From: Kiritimatiellia bacterium
GTDB lineage: Bacteria > Verrucomicrobiota > Kiritimatiellia > SLAD01
NCBI GenBank assembly: GCA_007134175.1
Contig: SLLF01000035.1
Location: 1-20,248, forward strand
Direction: 5' to 3'
DNA length: 20,248 nucleotides
Part shown: in pieces, positions 13,375 through 20,248 of the stretch
How positions within the stretch are numbered: position 1 is the stretch's first letter
How the letters are laid out: each line of letters opens with the position of its first letter
Made by a program: the position numbers and the translations under genes
Notes under the pieces: model-generated
What the model was told of the DNA's origin: nothing
Seen by the model: the letters and a program-made list of their open reading frames with translations, nothing else
The model's database searches: none

Positions 13375-16300
13375 TCAAAAGTCCTGCAGCGCCCTTACGC
13401 CCCAGCCCTTTTCCCGCACATGCCGGATGGCCGCCAACGTGGCCCGGGCGCCCGCCTCGGTGGTGATGATCGGTATGCCTCGTACAATGGTCTCGGACCT
13501 GATCTTCACTTCGTCCACCCGTGCGACGGGACCGCTGGAGGTGTTGATGATCAAGTGCACGTCGTTGGCACGCATCAAGTCCAACACGTTCGGGTGAGCC
13601 TGATCCGCCAGTTTCTGCAGCACCTGCACCTCGAGTCCGGCCTCCTGCAGCGCCGCCGCCGTGCCGGTGGTTGAGGCCAGTTCGAACCCGAGTGCCGCCA
13701 GTTGACGGCCCACATCCACCATCCATGGTTTGTCGGCATCTTTGGCGCTGAGAAACACCTTGCCGGTTGTAGGCAGATCCTGTCCGGCGGCAATCTGGCT
13801 CTTCCAGTAGGCAGCCTCGAAGGAGTCGTCAATGCCCATCACCTCGCCAGTCGATTTCATTTCCGGTCCGAGAATCGGGTCCACGCCCAGAAACCGATTG
13901 AAGGGAAAGACCGCTTCTTTCACCGCATACCAGGTCACGGGCTTGGGTGGGGCGGGATAGCCCATCTCCGCAAAGGTTTGGCCGGAGGCCACCCGCGCAG
14001 CGATTTTTGCCAGCGGTACGCCGGTGGCCTTGCTGACGTAGGGCACGGTCCGCGACGCGCGCGGATTGATTTCGATCACGTACAGCTCATCACCCGCCAC
14101 GGCCCATTGCGTGTTCATGATGCCGCGTACGCCCAGCTCCAGGGCAATCGCCTTCACGGCGGTCTCGATGCGGGCCACCATGGCCGGTTCCAGGCTGTGG
14201 GGCGGCACCGCGCACGCGCTATCTCCGGAATGAATGCCGGCGGCCTCGACATGCTGCATGACCCCCCCGATATAAACGTCCTGGCCGTCGGCCACGCAGT
14301 CCACGTCCACCTCGATCGCCCCTTCCAGGTAGCGATCAATCAGCACGGGAAAATCGGGACTGACCTTGAGCGCCGCCCGCACGAACGGCTCCACGTCCTC
14401 GTCCTTGTAGGCCACCATCATGGCGCGACCGCCGAGGACGTAGGACGGGCGCACCATCACCGGATAGCCGATCCGCCGGGCAATGACCAGAGCCTCCTCC
14501 ACCGTGTCCGCCGTGTCGCTTTCCGGTTGCTGCAATCCCAACTGTTCCAGCAGGGCGCGGCAATGTTTGCGGTCCTCGGCCCGGTCGATGCTTTCGGGCG
14601 ACGTCCCGAGAATGGGGACCCCCGCCTTCATCAGCGGCACCGCTAAATTCAATGGGGTCTGTCCACCCATTTGCACGATCACGCCGAGCGGCTTCTCGTT
14701 CTCGTAGATGTTCATGACATCTTCGAACGTCAACGGCTCAAAGTAGAGCTTGTCCGCCGTGTCGTAGTCCGTACTGACCGTCTCGGGATTGCTGTTGACC
14801 ATGATGGTCTCGTAGCCCAGCTCGCGCAGCGCCTGCACGGTATGCACGCAGCAGTAGTCAAACTCGATCCCTTGCCCGATGCGGTTGGGTCCGCTGCCCA
14901 GCACCATGACCTTTTTCTTGTCGGATGGTTTGGACTCGTCGCGTTCAGCGTAACTGGAATAGAAATAGGGCGTGTACGCTTCAAACTCGCCGGCGCAGGT
15001 ATCGACCAACCGGTAGACCGGTTTGATCCCGGCCGCCAGCCGTTCCCGGCGCATATCCAGCTCCGTCACGCCCGCGCCCCGCAACGCGGCAATTTGCTTG
15101 TCGGAAAATCCGGACTGCTTCGCCTCGCGCAGCAGATCAAGCGGTAGCGGTTGGTCGGCGGGTGTGTCCAGCAGCCGGCGTTCCAGTTCCACGATCTGGG
15201 CCATCTGATCGATGAACCAAGGATCAATCTTGGTCAACTCGGCTACGCGCTCAATGGAGTAGCCGTGTTTCAGCGCATACTTGACGTTGAAGTGGCGGTC
15301 GGTGTCGCTGCGGGTCAGCTCGTTTTCCAGTTCCGGCTTGTTGACGAAATCCTCCGCGCGCAGATCCAGGCCGGCCACGCCCACTTCCAGGCCGCGGAAC
15401 GCTTTCTGCAGCGCTTCACGGAAGTTGCGGCCGATGGCCATCGTCTCGCCTACGGACTTCATGCTGACGCCGAGTTTGGGGTCGGCCCCCGGGAACTTCT
15501 CAAAAGCGAAGCGCGGTACTTTGACCACGCAATAATCAATGGTCGGCTCGAAACTGGCCGGCGTATCGCGTGTGATATCGTTGGGCAGTTCGTCGAGCGT
15601 GTACCCCACCGCCAGTTTGGCTGCGATCTTGGCGATCGGGTAGCCGGTGGCTTTGCTGGCCAGCGCCGAGCTGCGGGAGACGCGCGGGTTCATCTCAATC
15701 ACCACCATCCGGCCGGTTTGCGGGTGCACGGCGAATTGGACGTTGGACCCGCCGGTATCCACGCCGATTACGCGCAGTACCTTCAGTCCCCAATCCCTCA
15801 TCTTCTGGTATTCCACATCCGTCAACGTCTGGGTCGGGGCCACGGTGATGCTGTCGCCGGTATGCACGCCCATCGGGTCAAGGTTTTCAATGGCGCAGAT
15901 GATGACGCAGTTGTCGTTGCGGTCGCGCACCACTTCCAGCTCGAACTCCTTCCAACCCAGGGCCGATTCCTCCAGCAGCACTTCGTGGACCCGGCTGGCC
16001 TTCAGGCCGCCGGCCACGATGCGGTCCAGTTCCTCCTCGTCATAGGCCGTGCCGCCGCCAGTGCCGCCCAGGGTGTAGCTGGGGCGAACGATGATCGGGA
16101 ACCCGAGTTCCTTTGCCACTTCCCGGGCGCGATCCAAGTTGTTCACCCGTTCGCTCTTCAAACATTCGAGTCCCGCCTCTTCCATCGCGGCCTTGAACAG
16201 CTCGCGGTCCTCGGCGCGCTTGATGACGTCCACCTTGGCACCGATCAGCTCCACGCCGAATTCGTCCAGGACGCCCATCTCCGCCACTTCCAGGGCGGTG

Positions 16301-16590
16301 TTCAGGCCCGTCTGCCCGCCCAGCGTCGGCAGCAGCGCGTCGGGGCGCTCGATGGCGATGATCTTGCGCACCGCCTCGGCGGTGATCGGTTCCACATAGG
16401 TGCGGTCAGCCACTTCCGGATCGGTCATGATCGTGGCCGGGTTGCTGTTGATCAGCACCACTTTGTAGCCTTCCTCCCGCAGTGCTTTGCACGCTTGCGT
16501 CCCGGAATAGTCAAACTCGCAGGCCTGCCCGATCACAATGGGGCCGGACCCGATTAACATGATTTTCTTGATGTCAGCACGTTTCGGCAT
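13375..16590 (-). CDS. carB: Carbamoyl-phosphate synthase large subunit CarB
   Basis: CarB makes carbamoyl phosphate from bicarbonate, two ATP and ammonia channelled from CarA, feeding pyrimidine and arginine synthesis. The 1071-residue length is standard. The two ATP-grasp halves are visible. The first begins [20 protein letters not shown], the second [19 protein letters not shown] at about residue 560. [21 protein letters not shown] and its counterpart [21 protein letters not shown] match each other, as expected for an internal duplication. A methylglyoxal-synthase-like regulatory domain (from about residue 935, starting at [13 protein letters not shown]) ends the protein. It is transcribed after carA and guaA, separated from guaA by 187 bp. 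The ATG at 16590 gives the canonical N-terminus, though its Shine-Dalgarno (GAGAA) is distant. Confidence 0.98.
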   Translation of the reverse strand: MPKRADIKKIMLIGSGPIVIGQACEFDYSGTQACKALREEGYKVVLINSNPATIMTDPEVADRTYVEPITAEAVRKIIAIERPDALLPTLGGQTGLNTALEVAEMGVLDEFGVELIGAKVDVIKRAEDRELFKAAMEEAGLECLKSERVNNLDRAREVAKELGFPIIVRPSYTLGGTGGGTAYDEEELDRIVAGGLKASRVHEVLLEESALGWKEFELEVVRDRNDNCVIICAIENLDPMGVHTGDSITVAPTQTLTDVEYQKMRDWGLKVLRVIGVDTGGSNVQFAVHPQTGRMVVIEMNPRVSRSSALASKATGYPIAKIAAKLAVGYTLDELPNDITRDTPASFEPTIDYCVVKVPRFAFEKFPGADPKLGVSMKSVGETMAIGRNFREALQKAFRGLEVGVAGLDLRAEDFVNKPELENELTRSDTDRHFNVKYALKHGYSIERVAELTKIDPWFIDQMAQIVELERRLLDTPADQPLPLDLLREAKQSGFSDKQIAALRGAGVTELDMRRERLAAGIKPVYRLVDTCAGEFEAYTPYFYSSYAERDESKPSDKKKVMVLGSGPNRIGQGIEFDYCCVHTVQALRELGYETIMVNSNPETVSTDYDTADKLYFEPLTFEDVMNIYENEKPLGVIVQMGGQTPLNLAVPLMKAGVPILGTSPESIDRAEDRKHCRALLEQLGLQQPESDTADTVEEALVIARRIGYPVMVRPSYVLGGRAMMVAYKDEDVEPFVRAALKVSPDFPVLIDRYLEGAIEVDVDCVADGQDVYIGGVMQHVEAAGIHSGDSACAVPPHSLEPAMVARIETAVKAIALELGVRGIMNTQWAVAGDELYVIEINPRASRTVPYVSKATGVPLAKIAARVASGQTFAEMGYPAPPKPVTWYAVKEAVFPFNRFLGVDPILGPEMKSTGEVMGIDDSFEAAYWKSQIAAGQDLPTTGKVFLSAKDADKPWMVDVGRQLAALGFELASTTGTAAALQEAGLEVQVLQKLADQAHPNVLDLMRANDVHLIINTSSGPVARVDEVKIRSETIVRGIPIITTEAGARATLAAIRHVREKGWGVRALQDF

Positions 16591-16621
16591 AGCACATGGT
16601 TCTCACTAAGGGGTGGGTGGA

Positions 16622-16638
16622 TTTTCCAGGCCTTGGAA
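16622..16638. repeat. Near-palindrome TTTTCCAGGCCTTGGAA, copy 1
   Basis: It has arms TTCCA and TGGAA around GGCCT, in the 187-bp guaA-carB gap (16591-16777). A second copy follows 16 bp later. The gap also holds a 6-bp stem TGTTGC/GCAACA (16694-16699, 16708-16713), no T run and no convincing promoter for carB. Confidence 0.45.
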
Positions 16639-16654
16639 CAAAAGGGAGGGGACT

Positions 16655-16671
16655 TTTCCAAACCTTGGAAA
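16655..16671. repeat. Perfect inverted repeat TTTCCAA-ACC-TTGGAAA, copy 2
   Basis: It has 7-bp perfect arms and a 3-nt centre. It shares the core TCCAnnCCTTGGAA with copy 1 at 16622-16638, and a similar core occurs on the other strand at 6346-6362. It could be a dispersed repeat, a processing site or a protein-binding site between guaA and carB. Confidence 0.5.
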
Positions 16672-16777
16672 GCGGCCATGGGGGGCGATCTGATGTTGCA
16701 ACCGAGCGCAACAGCGGTGGGAAATGCGGTCTACGTATCCGGTTGTCGCGGGGGGCTTTCGCATGTGCTGGTTCATC

Positions 16778-18322
16778 TCACTCCCATTCGATCGTGGCCG
16801 GCGGTTTGGAACTGATATCGTAGACGACGCGGTTGATGCCGCGCACTTCGTTGATGATGCGGTTGGAAATGGCACCCAGTGTGTCGTAAGGCAACCGGAC
16901 CCAGTCGGCGGTCATGCCGTCCAGGCTCTGCACGGCGCGGATGGCCGCCACATTCTCGTAGGTGCGCTCGTCGCCCATCACGCCGACGGTCTGCACCGGC
17001 AGCAGCACGGCGAAGGCCTGCCAGATGTCGCGGTAGTTGGGCAGTTTCTCGATCTCGGTCTGCACCCGTAGATCGGCTTGCTGAAGCAAGGCGACCCGCT
17101 CCCGCGTCACTTCGCCCAGGATGCGGACGCCCAGACCGGGGCCGGGGAAGGGTTGGCGGTCGACGATGGCGTCGGGCACCCCCAGGGCGCGGCCCAGGGC
17201 GCGGACTTCGTCCTTGAATAATTCGCGCAGCGGTTCGATCAATTCGAACTGGAGATCGTCCGGCAGCCCGCCGACATTGTGATGGCTTTTGATCGTGACC
17301 GACGGCCCCCCCAGCGGCGACACGCTCTCGATCACGTCGGGATAGAGGGTGCCTTGCGCCAGGAACTTCATCGGGCCGATCCGGCGCGCTTCAGCGGTGA
17401 ACACCTCGATGAAGGTGTTGCCGATGACTTTGCGCTTCTGTTCAGGATCGCTGACCCCCGCCAGCCGGTTAAGGAAGATGTCCTGGGCGTGGGCCACGCG
17501 CAAGTCCATGCCGAACGCGGCACCGAAGGTTGTTTCCACCTGTTCCGCCTCGCCGTGGCGCAGCAGGCCGTTGTCGACGAAGACGCAGTGCAATTGATCG
17601 CCGATGGCCCGGTGTAGCAGGGCGGCGGCGATCGAGGAGTCCACTCCGCCGCTGAGGCCGCAGAGGACATGGTCGTTGCCGACGCGTGCGCGGATGGCGG
17701 TGACGCTTTCCTCGATGAACTGGGTCATGGTCCAGTCGCCCGCGCAACCGCAGATGTCGAACAAGTAGCGGTTCAGGATGGTGTGGCCTTGTGCCGTGTG
17801 GGCGACTTCGGGATGAAACTGCAGGCCGTAGAAACCGCGTTCCACGTCGGCCATCGCGGTGTGCGGACAGCTTGGCGTGGCGGCCAGGGTGATGAAGCCC
17901 GAGGGCAGCGCGTTTACGTGGTCGCCGTGACTCATCCAGACCGTCAGTTCCGGCGGGACATCGCGGAACAACCGGTCCGGTTGCGTGACACTGATCAAGG
18001 CCCGTCCGTACTCGCGTTCCTGGCCCGGTTGGACGGTACCACCCAGCGTGCGGGCCATGAGCTGCATGCCGTAGCAGATGCCCAGTACCGGGATGCCCAG
18101 CTCGAACAGCGCGGCATCGCAGTCGGGCGACCCGGCCGTCAGTACACTGGCTGGGCCGCCGGACAGGATAATGCCCTTGGGCGGATTTGCGCGCAGGGTG
18201 GCCGCCGTTGTGTCATAGCGCATGATTTCGCAATAGACCTTCTGCTCACGCACGCGCCGCGCGATAAGCTGGCTGTACTGCGATCCGAAATCGAGGATGG
18301 CGATCCATTCGTGGGCTTTCAT
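16778..18322 (-). CDS. guaA: GMP synthase (glutamine-hydrolysing) GuaA
   Basis: GuaA converts XMP to GMP using ATP and glutamine, the last step of guanine nucleotide synthesis. The 514-residue protein has an N-terminal class I glutamine amidotransferase domain with Cys83 (GICYGMQL), His170 and Glu172 (QFHPEV). An ATP-pyrophosphatase domain follows with the P-loop LSGGVDSS (223-230). It ends in the dimerisation domain, with [16 protein letters not shown] and the canonical C-terminus KPPATIEWE. Its ATG overlaps the end of carA by 4 nt, so the two are co-translated. Finding guaA between carA and carB places purine and pyrimidine branch enzymes, both glutamine amidotransferase systems, under shared control. 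Confidence 0.98.
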   Translation of the reverse strand: MKAHEWIAILDFGSQYSQLIARRVREQKVYCEIMRYDTTAATLRANPPKGIILSGGPASVLTAGSPDCDAALFELGIPVLGICYGMQLMARTLGGTVQPGQEREYGRALISVTQPDRLFRDVPPELTVWMSHGDHVNALPSGFITLAATPSCPHTAMADVERGFYGLQFHPEVAHTAQGHTILNRYLFDICGCAGDWTMTQFIEESVTAIRARVGNDHVLCGLSGGVDSSIAAALLHRAIGDQLHCVFVDNGLLRHGEAEQVETTFGAAFGMDLRVAHAQDIFLNRLAGVSDPEQKRKVIGNTFIEVFTAEARRIGPMKFLAQGTLYPDVIESVSPLGGPSVTIKSHHNVGGLPDDLQFELIEPLRELFKDEVRALGRALGVPDAIVDRQPFPGPGLGVRILGEVTRERVALLQQADLRVQTEIEKLPNYRDIWQAFAVLLPVQTVGVMGDERTYENVAAIRAVQSLDGMTADWVRLPYDTLGAISNRIINEVRGINRVVYDISSKPPATIEWE

Positions 18323-19407
18323 GCGCCGGTGGCCTCCATCAACTTGATGAAGTCATCAAACAGATAGGCGGCATCATGGGGGCCGGGCGCCGCCTCAGGA
18401 TGGTACTGGACCGAGAACATGGGCCGTTGCTTATGGCGCAACCCTTCCGACGTGTCATCGTTCAAATTGACATGCGTGGTTTCCAATACGGCGGGATCGA
18501 AAGAATGTTTGTCGACGCAGAAGCCGTGGTTTTGCGAGGTGATTTCGATCAGTCCCGTTTGCAGGTTTTTGACCGGTTGGTTGGCTCCGCGGTGCCCGAA
18601 CTTTAGTTTATAGGTGCGCGCCCCATGGGCCAGCGCCAGCAGTTGGTGGCCGAAGCAGATGCCGAAGGTCGGCAAGCCGTGAGCGACCAGTTCACGAATG
18701 GTCTGCAGCACGGCGGGCAGTGTGTCCGGGTCGCCGGGCCCGTTGGAAATGAAGAATCCGTCCGGCTTTGTGGCCAGGATGTCCGCTGCCGACGTCTGGT
18801 TCGGGAATACCTGAGTGGCCACACCGCGTTCCGCCCACATCCGCAATTGGTTGCGTTTGATGCCGCAATCCAGCACGGCCACGCGCCAGCGGGCGGCGTC
18901 GGCCGGCCAGTCGTAGCGTTCCGGCGTGCTGACTTCGCTGGAGAGGTCGCGTCCCACCAGGCCCGGTGACTGCTTCGCTTTGGCCACCAGGCTTGCGGGG
19001 TCCCAATCGGTGGTGGACATCACGCACTTCATCGCGCCGCGCGACCGGATGTGCAGCGTCACGGCCCGGCCGTCCACGTTGTCAACCCCCAGTATGTTGT
19101 TCTCCTCCAAATAGGTGGCCAGCGACTTGGTGCTGCGCCAGTTGCTGCGTATGCGGCTGGCCTCGTTGACTACCAGGCCGGCCGCGTGGGGTTTCCACGA
19201 CTCCACATCCTCGTCGTTGATTCCGTAGTTGCCGATCAGCGGGTAGGTCAGGGTCACGATCTGCCCGTGGTAGGAGGGGTCGGTCAGGATTTCCTGATAG
19301 CCCGTCATGGAGGTATTGAAGACGAGCTCGCCGTACACCTCGCCTTCGCCGGCAAAGGCGCGACCGGTGAATAGGGTTCCATCTTCCAGGGCTATAAGTG
19401 TTTTCAT
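18319..19407 (-). CDS. carA: Carbamoyl-phosphate synthase small subunit CarA
   Basis: CarA hydrolyses glutamine and passes ammonia to CarB. The 362-residue protein has the N-terminal CPSase domain ([19 protein letters not shown], about 28-46). A class I amidotransferase domain follows, with Cys251 in GICFGHQLL, the ISNGPGDP oxyanion segment (220-227), and His336 and Glu338 in YHPEA. It is transcribed from a gap of 142 bp after era and overlaps guaA by 4 nt (TGA/ATG). The Shine-Dalgarno before the ATG at 19407 is weak. A candidate promoter lies at 19507-19534. Its partner subunit carB is two genes downstream on the same strand. Confidence 0.98.
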   Translation of the reverse strand: MKTLIALEDGTLFTGRAFAGEGEVYGELVFNTSMTGYQEILTDPSYHGQIVTLTYPLIGNYGINDEDVESWKPHAAGLVVNEASRIRSNWRSTKSLATYLEENNILGVDNVDGRAVTLHIRSRGAMKCVMSTTDWDPASLVAKAKQSPGLVGRDLSSEVSTPERYDWPADAARWRVAVLDCGIKRNQLRMWAERGVATQVFPNQTSAADILATKPDGFFISNGPGDPDTLPAVLQTIRELVAHGLPTFGICFGHQLLALAHGARTYKLKFGHRGANQPVKNLQTGLIEITSQNHGFCVDKHSFDPAVLETTHVNLNDDTSEGLRHKQRPMFSVQYHPEAAPGPHDAAYLFDDFIKLMEATGA

Positions 19408-19506
19408 GGTAATGGTGTCTCAGAACAGTGATTGCCATCCTTGCTGCGGACCACCCGGCGCTGCGCGCGCGACGCATCGTGGGCTGCTGACGGCGGTTGA
19501 CACGGT

Positions 19507-19534
19507 ATTTTGATCAAAAAACGGGTCCTGTCGA
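19507..19534 (-). promoter_or_regulatory. Candidate carA promoter overlapped by a 12-bp palindrome
   Basis: On the minus strand, TCGACA (19529-19534, five of six consensus bases) and CAAAAT (19507-19512, four of six) have a 16-bp spacer, about 100 bp before the carA ATG. The perfect palindrome TTTTGATCAAAA at 19508-19519 overlaps the -10 and could be an operator. No pyrimidine-type attenuator hairpin with a T run is visible in the leader. Confidence 0.38.
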
Positions 19535-19549
19535 GTACTTTGTTGGGGG

Positions 19550-20248
19550 TCAGACGTAGCCCAGTTTTTTGAGCATCCAAAAATTACGCATCCATTCCTT
19601 TTCCGCCTTGACCCACAGTTTAAGTTTGACCGGCTGATCGTAGGTGGTCGCCATCTCTTTTTCCGCCGCGTGGACAACTTTTTTAAGTAGCCGTCCTTGG
19701 CGTCCCAGCACGATGCCTTTTTGTGAATGGCGGCTGACGTAGATGATGCCGTTGATGGTCCATCCTTTGGCGGTTTCCTCGATGGTTTCGATCCAGACCG
19801 CCAGTGCGTGGGGCAACTCGTCTTTCAGGTAGGGCGCGTACTGCTCCCGCACGATATCGGCCAGCGCCAGCTTGCGCGGGTAGTCCGTCAGCAGGTCTGG
19901 AGGGAAGAGGGGTGGTCCGGTGGGCGCGGCGGCGAACAGCGCGTCGCGCAGTCCATCGATACCTGCGCCGGTCAGGCCCGACACGCGGTGTGAGGTGACG
20001 TTGCGCGGTTGCGCCGGTCCTTGATGCAATCGTGCCCAGCACGCGGTGTAGTCGGCTTCGTGGGTATGGTGTCGATCCACCTTGTTGCAGGCCCACAGCA
20101 GGGTGGCTTCCTGTTCCGGGCGGCACAACTTGCGCAGCCACCCTTCATCCTCCAGGCGGGGTGGACGGCTTACGTCCAGAACCAGGAGGATAATGTCGAC
20201 CCCTTCGACCGCGCCTCGCGCGGTACGGTTCATGGCGCGGCCTAGCTC
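19550..20248 (-). CDS. era: GTPase Era, 5' end outside the window
   Basis: Era is an essential GTPase that binds 16S rRNA near its 3' end and assists 30S assembly. The visible 232 residues run from ELGRAMNRTARGAVEGVD, which follows G3 in the family, to the stop. The G4 motif NKVD and a G5-like SGLTGAG are present, then the KH RNA-binding domain with GRQG (the GxxG loop) and the typical end LWVKAEKEWMRN...LGYV. G1 and G2 lie beyond the right edge. The open frame continues through 20248, so the gene is cut by the window, not truncated; an internal ATG at 20233 is not the start. It lies upstream of carA on the same strand with a 142-bp gap. Confidence 0.95.
   Translation of the reverse strand, partial: ELGRAMNRTARGAVEGVDIILLVLDVSRPPRLEDEGWLRKLCRPEQEATLLWACNKVDRHHTHEADYTACWARLHQGPAQPRNVTSHRVSGLTGAGIDGLRDALFAAAPTGPPLFPPDLLTDYPRKLALADIVREQYAPYLKDELPHALAVWIETIEETAKGWTINGIIYVSRHSQKGIVLGRQGRLLKKVVHAAEKEMATTYDQPVKLKLWVKAEKEWMRNFWMLKKLGYV

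Noticed and set aside
15151..16557. 468-residue open frame on the + strand opposite carB
   Set aside because: It lies wholly within carB antisense, has His/Gln/Arg-rich composition typical of shadow frames in G+C-rich genes and shows no recognisable domain.

Overview
The window is dense, G+C-rich bacterial chromosome with twelve complete protein genes and one partial gene. I see no tRNA, rRNA, CRISPR array, transposase or phage gene. Gene content is housekeeping plus a small carbohydrate/glycosylation operon. The taxon is not certain. A TAG(A/G)CT-like -10 element, nested-palindrome intergenic repeats, CdaA/CdaR next to FtsH/FolP and a tyrosine phenol-lyase relative fit a Gram-negative-type bacterium, possibly of the PVC superphylum (Verrucomicrobiota/Kiritimatiellota/Lentisphaerota). 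That placement is inference.

Left part (134-4563, + strand): four genes in tight order. They are a sucrose-phosphate-phosphatase-like HAD hydrolase, an M20 metallohydrolase, a multi-pass GT-C (family 39-like) glycosyltransferase and a GT2 polyprenyl-phosphate sugar synthase. The first three overlap by 4 nt at each junction and the fourth follows after 19 nt, so they are almost certainly one operon. The last two form a natural pair: the GT2 would load a sugar on a lipid carrier and the GT-C would use it across the membrane. Convergent to them, 17 nt away, is a tyrosine phenol-lyase/tryptophanase family enzyme (- strand).

Middle (6063-7907): two gene-poor stretches flank an orphan AmmeMemoRadiSam-type radical SAM gene (AmrS). 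The 464-bp and 283-bp gaps hold clusters of inverted repeats, including a double hairpin with complementary loops.

7908-13374 (+ strand): ftsH, folP, cdaA, cdaR (ybbR) and a secreted TPR protein are each overlapped with the next by 1-13 nt. This joins the ftsH-folP order known from proteobacteria with the cdaA-cdaR order known from Firmicutes, linking membrane proteolysis, folate synthesis and c-di-AMP signalling in one transcription unit.

13375-20248 (- strand): era (5' end outside the window), carA, guaA and carB, in transcription order. carA and guaA overlap by 4 nt and carB follows after 187 nt, so GMP synthase sits between the two subunits of carbamoyl-phosphate synthase. The TPR gene and carB converge with their stop codons exactly abutting.
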